46,546 nt of DNA from Deltaproteobacteria bacterium (GCA_011526105.1 WYAZ01000147.1:1-46546), one strand, 5' to 3'; positions 34,008 through 43,333 are shown, counted from the stretch's first letter. The notes: a model not told the origin generated them from the sequence alone. Numbers and translations are program-made.

Positions 34008-34451
34008 ATGAAGAACGACGTGATCACGATTGAAAGCCTGGTGCGCGCACCCATTGAAAAGGTCTGGTTGTGCTGGACCGAGCCGGCGCACATCACGCGG
34101 TGGAACTTCGCGTCTGAGGATTGGTGCTGCCCGAGTGCAGAGAACGATCTGAGGCCGGGCGGTCGATACCGAGCGAGAATGGAAGCCAAGGACGGAAGCT
34201 TCGGGTTCGACTTCGAAGCGGTCTACGATGAAGTCTCGGACCTCGAGACGCTCGCCTCGACCATGGCGGATGGACGCCGAATGAAGACGGCCTTTGCGGC
34301 CGAGAAGGGCGCAACCAAGGTGACGACGACCTTCGATGCGGAGCAGGAGAATTCCGTCGATAGGCAACGCCAAGGCTGGCAAGCCATCCTCGACAACTTT
34401 AAGCGCTACGCCGAGTCGTACAACGACGGCGTGAAAGGCGGTTCGAAATGA
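34008..34451 (+). CDS. SRPBCC/AHSA1-type protein
   Basis: A 147-residue START-like (SRPBCC) domain protein of the AHSA1 kind. It opens with ITIESLVRAPIEKVWLCWTE, the signature of the family, followed by HITRWNFASEDWCCPSAEND, and closes with QGWQAILDNFKRYAESY, the usual C-terminal helix. Such proteins bind hydrophobic ligands in a helix-grip cavity. The Shine-Dalgarno AGGAGAGG lies about 10 bases upstream, and the stop overlaps the next start. Function unknown; it belongs to the TetR-controlled set. Confidence 0.85.
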   Translation: MKNDVITIESLVRAPIEKVWLCWTEPAHITRWNFASEDWCCPSAENDLRPGGRYRARMEAKDGSFGFDFEAVYDEVSDLETLASTMADGRRMKTAFAAEKGATKVTTTFDAEQENSVDRQRQGWQAILDNFKRYAESYNDGVKGGSK

Positions 34452-34900
34452 GTGACAAGAACAAAGTCCGTACGTGTTTGTGGTTTGACGGCAACGGCGA
34501 GGAGGCGGCCAAGTTCTATGTCTCGATCGTGCCCGGCAGCACCATCGAGGTGGTGTCGGGTCCCGTCGTGGAGCTCTCGCTGGCCGGGACGCCGTACATG
34601 TTTCTGAGCGGCGGACCGCAGCACAAGCTGTCGCCGGCGGCATCCATCGTCGTCCGCACTTCCGATCAAGCCGAGACGGATAGGCTTTGGAACGCGCTCC
34701 TGGCCGACGGCGGCGAGGAGAGCCGGTGCGCGTGGCTCACCGATCGCTTTGGCGTGTCGTGGCAGGTGGTTCCGGACGCGCTCCCGCGCCTGCTCGGGGC
34801 CGAGGACCGCGAGGCCGCCGGTCGAGCGATGCAGGCGATGATGCAGATGGGAAAGATCGACATCGCGGCGCTCGAGTCCGCGTTCCGTGGAGACACGTGA
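34448..34900 (+). CDS. PhnB-like VOC protein
   Basis: A 150-residue protein of the PhnB / 3-demethylubiquinone methyltransferase-like VOC group: KVRTCLWFDGNGEEAAKFYV, VVELSLAGTPYMFLSGGP, then SIVVRTSDQAETDRLWNALL and RCAWLTDRFGVSWQVVPDAL, ending RAMQAMMQMGKIDIAALESA. These are the standard blocks, with the family's typical length. Start and stop overlap the adjoining genes (ATGA at both ends). The biochemical role of the group is mostly undefined. Confidence 0.88.
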   Translation: MSDKNKVRTCLWFDGNGEEAAKFYVSIVPGSTIEVVSGPVVELSLAGTPYMFLSGGPQHKLSPAASIVVRTSDQAETDRLWNALLADGGEESRCAWLTDRFGVSWQVVPDALPRLLGAEDREAAGRAMQAMMQMGKIDIAALESAFRGDT

Positions 34901-35382
34901 TGAGCCCGCCACCAGCAGCTTCTGTTGCGCACGAGACCCTTGTGTTTGAACGCCGTGCTCGCGCCTCGCCGGAGGCTGTCTTTGCCGCCTACGTCGATGT
35001 CGGCGTGCGCGCCAGGTGGAGCGCTCCTTCGCCGACGGCCGCGGTGGTCTATTCTGCAGCGGACTTCCGCGTCGATGGCGTAGATTCGTTTCGCTGCGGC
35101 AGCGCCGACGATCTTCGCTTCGCGGGCGTCGTTCGGTATCTCGACATCATCGACGGACAGCGCATCGTCTACAGTGAGGTGATCACCAGCTCGGGCACGC
35201 GCCTCTCGGTCTCGCTGGTCACGTGGGAGTTCTGCCCCGAGGGTTCAGGCACGCGGCTCGTCGTCACGGACCAGGTCACCTCGTTCGTCGGCCAGGGGAT
35301 GATCGACGGCAGTCGTTCTGGCATGAGCGGAGCCCTCGACAACCTTGTCGCGTTCGTCGACGAGGAGATCCGACAAAGCTGA
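34900..35382 (+). CDS. SRPBCC/AHSA1-type protein 2
   Basis: A 160-residue second START-like protein: HETLVFERRARASPEAVFAA at the N-terminus, VRYLDIIDGQRIVYSEVITS in the middle and GMIDGSRSGMSGALDNLVAF near the C-terminus, the helix typical of AHSA1-like proteins. Overlaps the PhnB-like gene (ATGA). It differs from the first SRPBCC gene throughout, so the two are not a recent duplication. Ligand unknown. Confidence 0.85.
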   Translation: MSPPPAASVAHETLVFERRARASPEAVFAAYVDVGVRARWSAPSPTAAVVYSAADFRVDGVDSFRCGSADDLRFAGVVRYLDIIDGQRIVYSEVITSSGTRLSVSLVTWEFCPEGSGTRLVVTDQVTSFVGQGMIDGSRSGMSGALDNLVAFVDEEIRQS

Positions 35383-35403
35383 AGCCATGCGAGGGCCAAA
35401 GGC

Positions 35404-36348
35404 ATGACCGAGATCGGTCCGCCGTCGAAGGAGGTGGTCTCGTGGCTCCTCCAGGGCGATCCGGCGGTGGTGTGGCAGGTCCAACGCGACCTCTTGGGCC
35501 GCGCCGAAGCGACCTGGGCCAAGACGCGCCGCAGGGTCGCTCGCGAAGGCTGGGGGGCTCGCCTGTTGTCGCATCGGGCCGATGACGGCCGGTGGGGCGG
35601 AGGGCTCTACCAGCCGAAGTGGACCTCGACCTTCTACACCCTGCGTTTGTTGACCCACTTGGGGCTGGCGCCAAACCACCCCAGCGCGAGGTCGAGCTGC
35701 CGTTTGCTGTTGGACGAGGGCGTGAAAGAAAGCGGCGGCGTGAGTCTCTGGAGCACCGGATGGACGGACACCTGCGTCACCGCGATGCTGCTCTCGATGG
35801 CCTGCTACTTCGGCTTCGCGGAAGACGAACGCTGCGCGCGCATGCGGGCGTGGCTGCTCGGCGAGCAGATGGCCGATGGAGGGTGGAACTGCGCACGCGA
35901 GCGCGCCCAGCACGCATCGTTTCACACCACCATCAGCACTCTCGAGGGGCTCGCCGCGTTCGCTTCCGCGAAGGGTGTCGATTCCGCGCTGAAGCGGGCG
36001 GCCGGCCGAGGCCGCAACTACTTCCTGCGGCATCGGCTCTACCGGTCGGAGCGCACCGGAGAGGTCGTGCGTCCGAGCTTTGCGAAGCTCTCATTTCCCA
36101 CGCGCTGGTTCTTTGACGTCCTCCGCGGTCTGGAGCACTTCAGCACGGTCGCTGCGCCGTGGGACGAGCGGCTTGGTGATGCCGTTGATGTGTTGCTCTC
36201 CGCCCGGACAAAGGACGGAAGGTGGCGAGCGCAGAACAGGCACAGCGGAAAGGAACACTTCCGTCTCGAAGGTGGACGTGAACCGAGCCGGATGAACACC
36301 TTGCGCGTGCTCCGAGTCCTTCGCTGGGTCGACGCCAGGCGGCACTGA
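35404..36348 (+). CDS. Prenyltransferase/squalene-cyclase-like alpha-barrel protein
   Basis: A 314-residue helical protein with repeats of the alpha-alpha barrel type (SHRADDGRWGGGLYQPKW, EQMADGGWNCARERAQH, LSARTKDGRWRAQNRHSGKE). The DGxW elements resemble the QW motifs of squalene-hopene cyclases and prenyltransferase beta subunits. The catalytic DxDD acid motif of cyclases is not visible, so it may be a non-cyclase member. It starts 21 bases after the SRPBCC gene and could be co-transcribed with the TetR operon. Function unknown. Confidence 0.7.
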   Translation: MTEIGPPSKEVVSWLLQGDPAVVWQVQRDLLGRAEATWAKTRRRVAREGWGARLLSHRADDGRWGGGLYQPKWTSTFYTLRLLTHLGLAPNHPSARSSCRLLLDEGVKESGGVSLWSTGWTDTCVTAMLLSMACYFGFAEDERCARMRAWLLGEQMADGGWNCARERAQHASFHTTISTLEGLAAFASAKGVDSALKRAAGRGRNYFLRHRLYRSERTGEVVRPSFAKLSFPTRWFFDVLRGLEHFSTVAAPWDERLGDAVDVLLSARTKDGRWRAQNRHSGKEHFRLEGGREPSRMNTLRVLRVLRWVDARRH

Positions 36349-36391
36349 ATCTGGGTCACGCTTTGCGCTGACGCGCATGGACGACGACCAC

Positions 36392-37045
36392 TCATCTCAT
36401 GTCGAGTGCATCCAGGAACTCGGCCGTTCGTTCGAGGGCGCGTCGCGTCGCCGTTCGGCTGAACGCTGGATGGGCCGATTCCGCAAACCAGTGCGTCGTA
36501 CGCGGGTAATCGAAGGCGGTGTAGGGCAGCCCGCGCTTGTTCACGGCCCGCTCCATGCTGCGTCGGGCGGATGCGGACACGAAGTCGTCGGTCTCCGCGA
36601 AGTGGGCCATGAGGGGGGCCGTGGCCTTCGAGAAGTCTCCGCCCCGGGCGCCATAGAACAGCACGGCACCACTGATGGGAGGATCGGGGTGTTGGGCGAG
36701 CCAGACCGTCCAGTGGGCGCCCATGGAGAAGCCGATGACTGCGGGCACAGTTCCTGTGCTGCGAGCGTCGGCCGCGAGTCGTTGGATGGAGCGCTGCAGC
36801 AGCTTGTACGCGGGTGCTCGCCGCTTCACCTGGCGCAGTCGGCGAGCTTTGGCTTCGGTGGTCGCCGTCGCCCCTTCGAACAGGTCGACGCATCCGACGA
36901 GGAACCCTCTGGAGGCGAGCTGATCCGCGATGCGGGTGAATGAGGAAGTGAGGCCCCACCACGAGTGTACGATGAGCACCGGTCTGCCCGCTCCGCCGCT
37001 TGGAACACTCAGATGGGCGAGGGCGTCATCGTCTCGTCCGCTCAT
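36392..37045 (-). CDS. Dienelactone hydrolase-family alpha/beta hydrolase
   Basis: A 217-residue alpha/beta hydrolase. The sequence opens RPVLIVHSWWGLTSSFTRIA. The nucleophile elbow is GFSMGAHW (about 116-123), with a Ser in place of the Cys of true dienelactone hydrolases. The acid is probably in HFAETDDFV and the His in YPRTTHWFAES near the end. I chose ATG 37045 because the open frame upstream is not protein-like. Leftward, isolated between the TetR-linked genes and GH130, and convergent with the former. Probably an esterase of unknown substrate. Confidence 0.85.
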   Translation of the reverse strand: MSGRDDDALAHLSVPSGGAGRPVLIVHSWWGLTSSFTRIADQLASRGFLVGCVDLFEGATATTEAKARRLRQVKRRAPAYKLLQRSIQRLAADARSTGTVPAVIGFSMGAHWTVWLAQHPDPPISGAVLFYGARGGDFSKATAPLMAHFAETDDFVSASARRSMERAVNKRGLPYTAFDYPRTTHWFAESAHPAFSRTATRRALERTAEFLDALDMR

Positions 37046-37247
37046 CTGCCCATGGTGGCATCGGACTTGGGCGGCCCGCAATCTCTTCGAGGCGCCCTGC
37101 ATCCCTCCAACCCGTTCGAGCCCGCCGAAGTCGATGCGCGAGGGTATCCGGCCCGGATCGCTTGGAAAGCATCCGATGGATGATCGATCGGGGATTCCGA
37201 GAGGCGTCATCGCTGGTCACCCCTCATCGCTTGGAGGAGAGTGACGG

Positions 37248-38723
37248 ATGCCTCGCGTCCCCGTCACACGGACCCCCGTGCGCCTTGCCCCCAATTGCAC
37301 CCGCGTGATCACGAAGCCGTTCGCGCCCGGCGGCGACCTCTCCTTAGACCCGAACTCGCGCGTCGGCAGGATTGTGGCGCGAATCCTGGCGATGTCCGAG
37401 GCGGACGTGGCGACCACGCTCCGCACGACGGAAGACCGGTTCGCTGGGCGCCACGCCGACCTGCGGGCGGTGCTCGAGGCCAATCTCGCGGTCGTCGCGG
37501 AGCATGCCGCTCAGATGGGGACGTTATCCAGCGAACGCCGGCTGCTCATGGGCGCCTACTTCACACATGAGTACTCGATCGAGTCCGCCGCGCTCTGCAA
37601 CCCTTCGATCGTCAAGGCGCCCGACCAAGGCGGTCTCCGCCGAGGCGAGCAGCGCTTCATCCTGAGCCTGCGGGCGATTGGTGAGGGGCACATCTCCTCC
37701 ATTCAGTTTCGATCGGGGGTCATCAGCGCAGATGGTGGGATCGAGATGGAGGCGCTGAGTCCCTACGTCCATACCGCCCGCCACCGACCGCCTGTGTATG
37801 AAAAGGCCATCTTCCACAGCAAGCTGGTCGAGCTGCACGCCGGCAACGAGATCGTCGCTATAGTCCTCGACATGTTGCCGGAACGATTCACTCTGATGGA
37901 GCTCGAGGCCGTCCTCCGCGACGTCGACAGCCGGCACGACTTTAGCCCCACAGACGTGCAGGTCACCCGAACCATCCATTGGCTCGCATCCTCCAACTAC
38001 GACAGCTCGTTCGCCCCAGACTCGAAGCTCTCCGAGCGCATCCTCTTTCCGGCGGGGCCGACCGAGAGTCACGGGATGGAAGACGCTCGCTTCGTCCACT
38101 TCACTCGTGACGATGGGACGGTCACATACTTCGCTCCGTATACCGCGTTTGACGGGTATCGAATCCTTCCCCAGCTGATCGAGACCTCCGATTTTGTCTC
38201 GTTCCAAATCGCGACACTCAATGGTGCCGCCGCAACGAATAAGGGCATCGCGCTTTTTCCACGGATGCTCAACGGGCGCTATGCGGCCCTCTCCAGAGTC
38301 GACAACGAGAACAACTTCGTGATGTGGTCGGACAACGTTCGCTTCTGGCACCAAAGCGAGCTCATTCAGACCCCGGCTCGCCCCTGGGAGCTCACGCAAG
38401 TCGGCAACTGCGGCTCCCCGCTCGAGACCGAAGCAGGATGGCTCGTCATCACGCACGCCGTCGGGCCGCTTCGCCAGTATGCCATTGGTGCCATCCTGCT
38501 CGACAAGCAGGACCCTGCGCGGGTCATCGGTCATCTCGCCGAGCCCCTGCTCGAGCCCGCTGAAGACGAGCGCGATGGCTACGTGCCGAATGTGGTCTAT
38601 TCGTGCGGCAGCATGATCTCGGGCGGCCAACTCGTTCTGCCCTATGGCGTCTCTGACGCCGAGACTCGAATCGCGACCGTGCGCCTGGATGATCTTTTGG
38701 GGGCGCTCACCGCCGCTCGTTGA
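37248..38723 (+). CDS. GH130-family glycoside phosphorylase-like protein
   Basis: A 491-residue protein of glycoside hydrolase family 130 (beta-mannoside phosphorylases and related enzymes). A five-bladed propeller signature is visible: NPSIVKAPDQ, SIQFRSGVI, then HGMEDARFVHFTRDD (about 276-290), where the Asp corresponds to the family's general acid, and later WELTQVGNCGSPLETEAGW and YVPNVVYSCGSMISGGQLVL. The N-terminal 100 residues are an extra helical extension. Enzymes of this family split beta-mannosidic links with phosphate. GGAGGAGAG lies upstream of the ATG. Convergent with the GH5-like gene 13 bases away, and part of a sugar cluster with two GT4 genes. Confidence 0.87.
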   Translation: MPRVPVTRTPVRLAPNCTRVITKPFAPGGDLSLDPNSRVGRIVARILAMSEADVATTLRTTEDRFAGRHADLRAVLEANLAVVAEHAAQMGTLSSERRLLMGAYFTHEYSIESAALCNPSIVKAPDQGGLRRGEQRFILSLRAIGEGHISSIQFRSGVISADGGIEMEALSPYVHTARHRPPVYEKAIFHSKLVELHAGNEIVAIVLDMLPERFTLMELEAVLRDVDSRHDFSPTDVQVTRTIHWLASSNYDSSFAPDSKLSERILFPAGPTESHGMEDARFVHFTRDDGTVTYFAPYTAFDGYRILPQLIETSDFVSFQIATLNGAAATNKGIALFPRMLNGRYAALSRVDNENNFVMWSDNVRFWHQSELIQTPARPWELTQVGNCGSPLETEAGWLVITHAVGPLRQYAIGAILLDKQDPARVIGHLAEPLLEPAEDERDGYVPNVVYSCGSMISGGQLVLPYGVSDAETRIATVRLDDLLGALTAAR

Positions 38724-38736
38724 GCGTTGAAGCGAC

Positions 38737-39954
38737 CTACCGCCAAGCCTCGCAGTAACGTCGGTACAGGCGGGGCAGCTCGGTTCCAGGCGCGCGATAG
38801 AAGTCGTCCGCATCGATGTCGATCCAGCTTCCGTCCGTGACGGAGCTCGCGGCGCGAGTCGAGACGCCCTGCTGGGCGAAGGCTTCTACCGCGAGCGCGC
38901 TCGGCTTTGGAGAGGCGTCGGCGCGCCACAGCCCGAAGGAGCGTTCGTGAATCGCGAGGTCGAGTGGCGGAAGTCCCCATATGGCCTCCGCGTAGTCGGA
39001 GTAGCACCAGAGCATCGCCCCCGTGCTGCCACAGCCGACGAGCGCGTGGAGCGCGCGCTCGACGTACGAAGCCGCCGCTTGTTCTTCGACCAGCGCGGGG
39101 CCGGATGCAGCAAGGGCGCGTACGTGCTCGACGTGACCGACCTGCGTGGTGGGCACTCCGAACTCCGAGAAGAGGACGTCGGCTCCCCCACCCAGCCATC
39201 GCGTCACCCGGGAAAGGAACGGCAAGATCCGCTCGTCCGTAGGGCCGTTCGCCCACGCGGCGTAACCTGGGTACCCGTGCATGGTCAGAAAGTCACAGAC
39301 CGAAGCGGCCTCGCGCGGACCGAGGTTGCGGTTCTGCTCGATGTCTTCCATGTGAAGCCCCACGGTCACCCGCGCCTTCGCGTCCGCGCCGCGGATGGCG
39401 TCCGTGAGGCGTGAGAGCCACTCGAGGCCGCTCGCCGCATCCGGAGGGACAACGCAGTTGGAGTTCTCGTTTCCGAGGTCCCATGCCCACAAGGCCTCGT
39501 GTCCGGCGAGTGCACCCGCGAGCTCTCTCGCGTGCGCCACCTGCGCATTGGTGATCGAAGGGTCCGCATACCAGTTCGCGAGGCCGGCCCCCGATACCCG
39601 GCCACCGGAGACGACGCGAAACCGATCGTCGCCCGCCGTTTCGCCTAGAGCCCACAACGGGATCCAGTTGGCGCCGCTCATGTGTCCCGTAAATAAGGTG
39701 GGCATGACGGAGAGTCCCGCGGCATGCGCTATGTCGAAGGTCGATGCGAGGCGATCGACCATCAACCTGTCGATGCGGGACGGCGTCGGCTGGAAGTCCT
39801 CCCACGTGAGAAAGATGCGGACCGAATCGAACCCGCAGCCCGCGATGCGGCCGAAGTCCGCCGCCACCTCGCTTGCGTCGAATTCGGACCACCAACGCAT
39901 CGCGGTCCGAGCCGGCCAATAGTTGACGCCGAGCCGAAAGGGCTTGGTGCTCAC
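38737..39954 (-). CDS. GH5-like (clan GH-A) glycoside hydrolase
   Basis: A 405-residue TIM-barrel hydrolase. It begins FRLGVNYWPARTAMRWWSEF. The acid/base Glu163 lies in AWDLGNENSNC and the nucleophile Glu264 in DVLFSEFGVPTTQ, the strand-4 and strand-7 positions of clan GH-A (GH5, GH2 and relatives, including beta-mannosidases and mannanases). No signal peptide is seen, so it is probably cytoplasmic. It is the last gene of a leftward operon behind two GT4 genes (ATGA overlap with the second). With GH130 next door, a beta-mannoside or mannosylated glycoside substrate is a reasonable guess. Confidence 0.82.
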   Translation of the reverse strand: MSTKPFRLGVNYWPARTAMRWWSEFDASEVAADFGRIAGCGFDSVRIFLTWEDFQPTPSRIDRLMVDRLASTFDIAHAAGLSVMPTLFTGHMSGANWIPLWALGETAGDDRFRVVSGGRVSGAGLANWYADPSITNAQVAHARELAGALAGHEALWAWDLGNENSNCVVPPDAASGLEWLSRLTDAIRGADAKARVTVGLHMEDIEQNRNLGPREAASVCDFLTMHGYPGYAAWANGPTDERILPFLSRVTRWLGGGADVLFSEFGVPTTQVGHVEHVRALAASGPALVEEQAAASYVERALHALVGCGSTGAMLWCYSDYAEAIWGLPPLDLAIHERSFGLWRADASPKPSALAVEAFAQQGVSTRAASSVTDGSWIDIDADDFYRAPGTELPRLYRRYCEAWR

Positions 39955-41015
39955 TCGGCGCCCCTGGAGGCCGTGCGGCCTACGATGCGTTGGTAGACCG
40001 CGACATACTCGTCGACCATACGGTCCTTGCTGAAGCGATGCTCGACCGAGGCGCGCACCCCGCCTGAATCCAGATCGCCGATGCAGCGCAGGGCCTCAAC
40101 CGCCTCGTCCTCCGAGCCTACGAGGCAGCCGTTGACGCCCTCCACGATGAGCTCCGGCATGGAACCACGCCGGCGCGCGATCACCGGCGTGCCGCACGCC
40201 AGGGCTTCGACGACGCTGAAGCCAAACGGCTCGTCGAAGTTGACGAGATGGAGCAACGCGCGCGCCCCGCCGAGGAGTTCGTTCTTCCGTTCGGGCCCGA
40301 CCGCCCCGATGAACTGCACTCGATCCCCGGCGATGTGAGGCTCGACCGCGCGCTCGAAATAGTCACGGTCCTGGACGATTCCGGCGATCACCAGCGGCAA
40401 GCCTGCGCGACGCGCGACGATGATGGCCTCCTCCGTGCCCTTGTCCGGATGAATGCGACCAAAGAACAAGAGGTAGTCGCGCCTCGAGCCGCCGATCGTG
40501 AACTCGCCCATGTCGATGCCGTGGTGAATCGTGGCCATGTACTCGAGCGAAGGGTGTCGGTCGGCGTCGCTGATCGCCACGTAGTGAGTGCTGCCGTTGT
40601 ACTTCTGATAGACGGGGACGATTCGCTCGGAAGAGAACCCATGGATCGTCGTGACCACGGGCGTGTCGACCAATCCAGAAAAACTGAGCGGCAGAAAATC
40701 AAAGCTGTTGTGGATGAGGTCGAATTCGGCGGCGCGCTCGAACACGGCGGAGATGTGCAGGCACTCCCAGACCTTGGCATCGAGATCGACCTGTTCCGAG
40801 TAGCCGCGTGGGGCGCTCCCGACGAGGCGGGCCTTGGTCATCGAGTCGGCGGTGGCAAAGAGGGTGACGTCGAGTCCGCGCTCGACGAGACCCTCGGTCA
40901 AAAGCGAGACGAACTGCTCCCAGGGTCCATAGTGGCGGGGCGGAACGCGCCAAGAGATCGGCGCCAGCACCGCCACGCGGAGCGCATCCGAGACGCCGAT
41001 GGGCGCGGAGCTCAC
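39951..41015 (-). CDS. GT4-family glycosyltransferase
   Basis: A 354-residue GT-B glycosyltransferase of family 4. The N-terminal lobe starts LRVAVLAPISWRVPPRHYGP and includes FDLIHNSFDFLPLSF. The C-terminal lobe has LLFFGRIHPDKGTEEAI and the EX7E motif in FDEPFGFSVVEALACGTPVI. These retaining enzymes transfer sugars from nucleotide donors to small acceptors or lipids. It overlaps both neighbours by 4 bases (ATGA), so all three leftward genes are co-translated. The acceptor is unknown. Confidence 0.9.
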   Translation of the reverse strand: MSSAPIGVSDALRVAVLAPISWRVPPRHYGPWEQFVSLLTEGLVERGLDVTLFATADSMTKARLVGSAPRGYSEQVDLDAKVWECLHISAVFERAAEFDLIHNSFDFLPLSFSGLVDTPVVTTIHGFSSERIVPVYQKYNGSTHYVAISDADRHPSLEYMATIHHGIDMGEFTIGGSRRDYLLFFGRIHPDKGTEEAIIVARRAGLPLVIAGIVQDRDYFERAVEPHIAGDRVQFIGAVGPERKNELLGGARALLHLVNFDEPFGFSVVEALACGTPVIARRRGSMPELIVEGVNGCLVGSEDEAVEALRCIGDLDSGGVRASVEHRFSKDRMVDEYVAVYQRIVGRTASRGAE

Positions 41016-43333
41016 GCCGAGGTCCCGGGGCTTTCGAGGGGCGGGGGCGCCAGGCTTTCCTTCCGTCGGAGCCGCATCTCGGTATCGAGCGCGCCCATGT
41101 CGGTGAGCGCGAGCAGGAACGAGAGCGTTGACTCGGCCCCCTGGTTCTCGTTCGGGCGATCAACGTGCAGCCCGTCCCGGCAGCCCCCCGTGCTCGGGTC
41201 GTAGAGCGAGGCCTGGAGCCGATTCTCACCCATGAACCACCGGAACGCACTCCACATCTCGCGAGTCCACCGCCGGTCGTCGGTGACACGCCATGCGTCG
41301 AGGCACGCGGACACTGTCGCGCAGGCCTCGAGGGGCTGCTGGTCGAAGTGCGCTCGCTCGGCGCCTCGCGGGTAGAACCCGTTCGAGCCGATGGGCGAAA
41401 ACAGGCCCTCTTTCGAGCGCTGGAGTTCGACGAGCCATTCCAAAGACGCGAGCCCGGCCGCGACCATCTCCGAGTGACCCAATTGGTGACCGGAGACGAT
41501 CAAGGCCTGCGGCAGGCGCGCGTTATCGTACGTGACGGCGTCCTCGCACCACGGCCATTCGGCGGTGCTGTCGGTCTGGAATCTCGAGAGGAGCCGCTCC
41601 GACAGCATCCTTTGCAGCGCGGCGACCCTGCTCTCTCCTTGAAACGCGCACAGGTACTCGCGGATGCCGAGGAGCGCAAAGGCCCATCCCCTCGGGCTTT
41701 CGAGCTCGGAGACCGCCGGTAGGGCAGCATGAAAGAGCTGACCGCCGAGGCCTTTGCTTCCAGGTTCGCGCGAGCGACCCACTACCGCGCCGAGCGCCCA
41801 GAGCGCGCGACCCTGGCTGTCTTCGCTGCCGCGTTCTTCGGTCCACTGTCGGGCATAGGTCATGAAGTTCCTGAAGCGGGCCGCGTTCTCATCGAAGGCG
41901 TGCATGATGAACGCGAGATAGCGTGATGAAAGGGAGCGAGTCGTCGGCCGATCGCTGGTGCCGGCGTCCTCGATCAGAGTGGTCAAGAGCAGGGCGCGGG
42001 CGTTGTCGTCGAGGCAGTAGCCGTCTTCGTAATAGGGAACGGAGAACCGTGCATGCTGGAGCATGCCCGTGTCGTCGGTCAGCGCGCGTATGTGGTCCAG
42101 GTTGAGCCGGGGAAGCTCGACCGGGGGCCTCGCGCGGATCCTCGCTGCGAACAACGAGCGGCGCGCCTGTGCGCCTTCGCGGTGCGCCCGTTCGAAGCTC
42201 GATACGTACTGCTGGGCGACCGACGGCCAGGTCATGTTGCGACCATACTCGCCCGCGCGCGCGCCCATGGCCCGGCGCTCCTCCGGGTCGCCGAGCAGCG
42301 CCTCGAGCGCGGCGCCGATCGCGGCCGAGTCTCTCCACGGGACGGTGAGGCCGCGACCGTCCGCCAGCAGCTCGCTTGCATAGCGGTACGGCGTCGAGAT
42401 GACGGCCTTTCCGGTCCCGACCGCGTAGGCGAGCGTCCCGGAGGTGATTTGTTCCGGGTTCAGGTAGGGAGTGATGTAGATGTCCGCCGCGGCCAGGAAC
42501 TCGGCGAGCTCGGCGGCGCTCACAAAACGATCGTGAAAGACGACATGCTTCTCCACCCCGAGCTTGTGGGCGCGAAGCTGGAGGCTTTGCCGGTAGGTCT
42601 CGCCGTGCCAGTCCTTCACGTGCGGGTGTGTGGCGCCGACCACGACATAGCTCAGCGTGGGGTAGCGCTCCACGACTGCAGGGAGCGCGTCGATGACGTA
42701 TTCGATGCCTTTGTCCGGAGAGAGGAGACCGAAAGTGAGGAGCTGCAACGTCCCTTCGACGCCGAGGCGCTTCTTGCTGGACGCACTGCTGGGCAGGACC
42801 GGGATCCCGTGAGGGATCAGATCGATCTTCTCGTCCGGCACTCCATGGACTTCGCGCAATAGCTCGCGGCCGCGGCGACTCATCACGACCACGCGGCTCG
42901 ACAGTCGCGTAACCTCGTCCATCACGCGGCGTTGTTCGACAGAAGGCGTGCTGAGGATGGTGTGCAGCGTCGTGACGACCGGCATCCGCACCTCGCCGAG
43001 GAGCGCGAGGATGTGGCTGCCCGCTTTGCCTCCGAAGATGCCGTACTCGTGCTGGAGGCAGAGGACGTCGATCGCGCCGACATTCAAGAAGTCGGTCGCG
43101 CGGCGGTACGACGCAGGATCGTTCTCGGCGATCTCGAAGCGAACGCGGTCGCCGTAATTGTGGCTCTTTCCGGCGTCGTTCATGGCGACGACGCCGCACT
43201 CGATGCCCGGAAACGCAGCTGTGAGCGCGTTTGCGAGGTCGGTGGTGAAGGTGGCGATCCCGCAATGCCGCGGAAGGTAGTTCCCGAGCAGGGCTAAACG
43301 GCGAACCGTCCCGGATTCGTCGTCCGGGCTCAC
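41012..43333 (-). CDS. GT4 glycosyltransferase fused to an alpha-barrel domain
   Basis: A 773-residue protein. Residues about 10-395 form a GT4 domain (LALLGNYLPRHCGIATFTTD, then LLTFGLLSPDKGIEYVI). The donor-site segment NPEQITSGTLAYAVGTGKAV has the first Glu of the EX7E motif but Ala at the second, so catalytic details may differ. Residues about 410-770 are a helical region (YEDGYCLDDNARALLLTTLI, WALGAVVGRSREP, QPLEACATVSACLDAWRVTD) resembling an alpha-alpha barrel of glycan-active enzymes. The GTG start at 43333 heads the leftward operon. The fusion suggests synthesis and trimming of one glycan by one polypeptide; that is inference. Confidence 0.82.
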   Translation of the reverse strand: MSPDDESGTVRRLALLGNYLPRHCGIATFTTDLANALTAAFPGIECGVVAMNDAGKSHNYGDRVRFEIAENDPASYRRATDFLNVGAIDVLCLQHEYGIFGGKAGSHILALLGEVRMPVVTTLHTILSTPSVEQRRVMDEVTRLSSRVVVMSRRGRELLREVHGVPDEKIDLIPHGIPVLPSSASSKKRLGVEGTLQLLTFGLLSPDKGIEYVIDALPAVVERYPTLSYVVVGATHPHVKDWHGETYRQSLQLRAHKLGVEKHVVFHDRFVSAAELAEFLAAADIYITPYLNPEQITSGTLAYAVGTGKAVISTPYRYASELLADGRGLTVPWRDSAAIGAALEALLGDPEERRAMGARAGEYGRNMTWPSVAQQYVSSFERAHREGAQARRSLFAARIRARPPVELPRLNLDHIRALTDDTGMLQHARFSVPYYEDGYCLDDNARALLLTTLIEDAGTSDRPTTRSLSSRYLAFIMHAFDENAARFRNFMTYARQWTEERGSEDSQGRALWALGAVVGRSREPGSKGLGGQLFHAALPAVSELESPRGWAFALLGIREYLCAFQGESRVAALQRMLSERLLSRFQTDSTAEWPWCEDAVTYDNARLPQALIVSGHQLGHSEMVAAGLASLEWLVELQRSKEGLFSPIGSNGFYPRGAERAHFDQQPLEACATVSACLDAWRVTDDRRWTREMWSAFRWFMGENRLQASLYDPSTGGCRDGLHVDRPNENQGAESTLSFLLALTDMGALDTEMRLRRKESLAPPPLESPGTSA

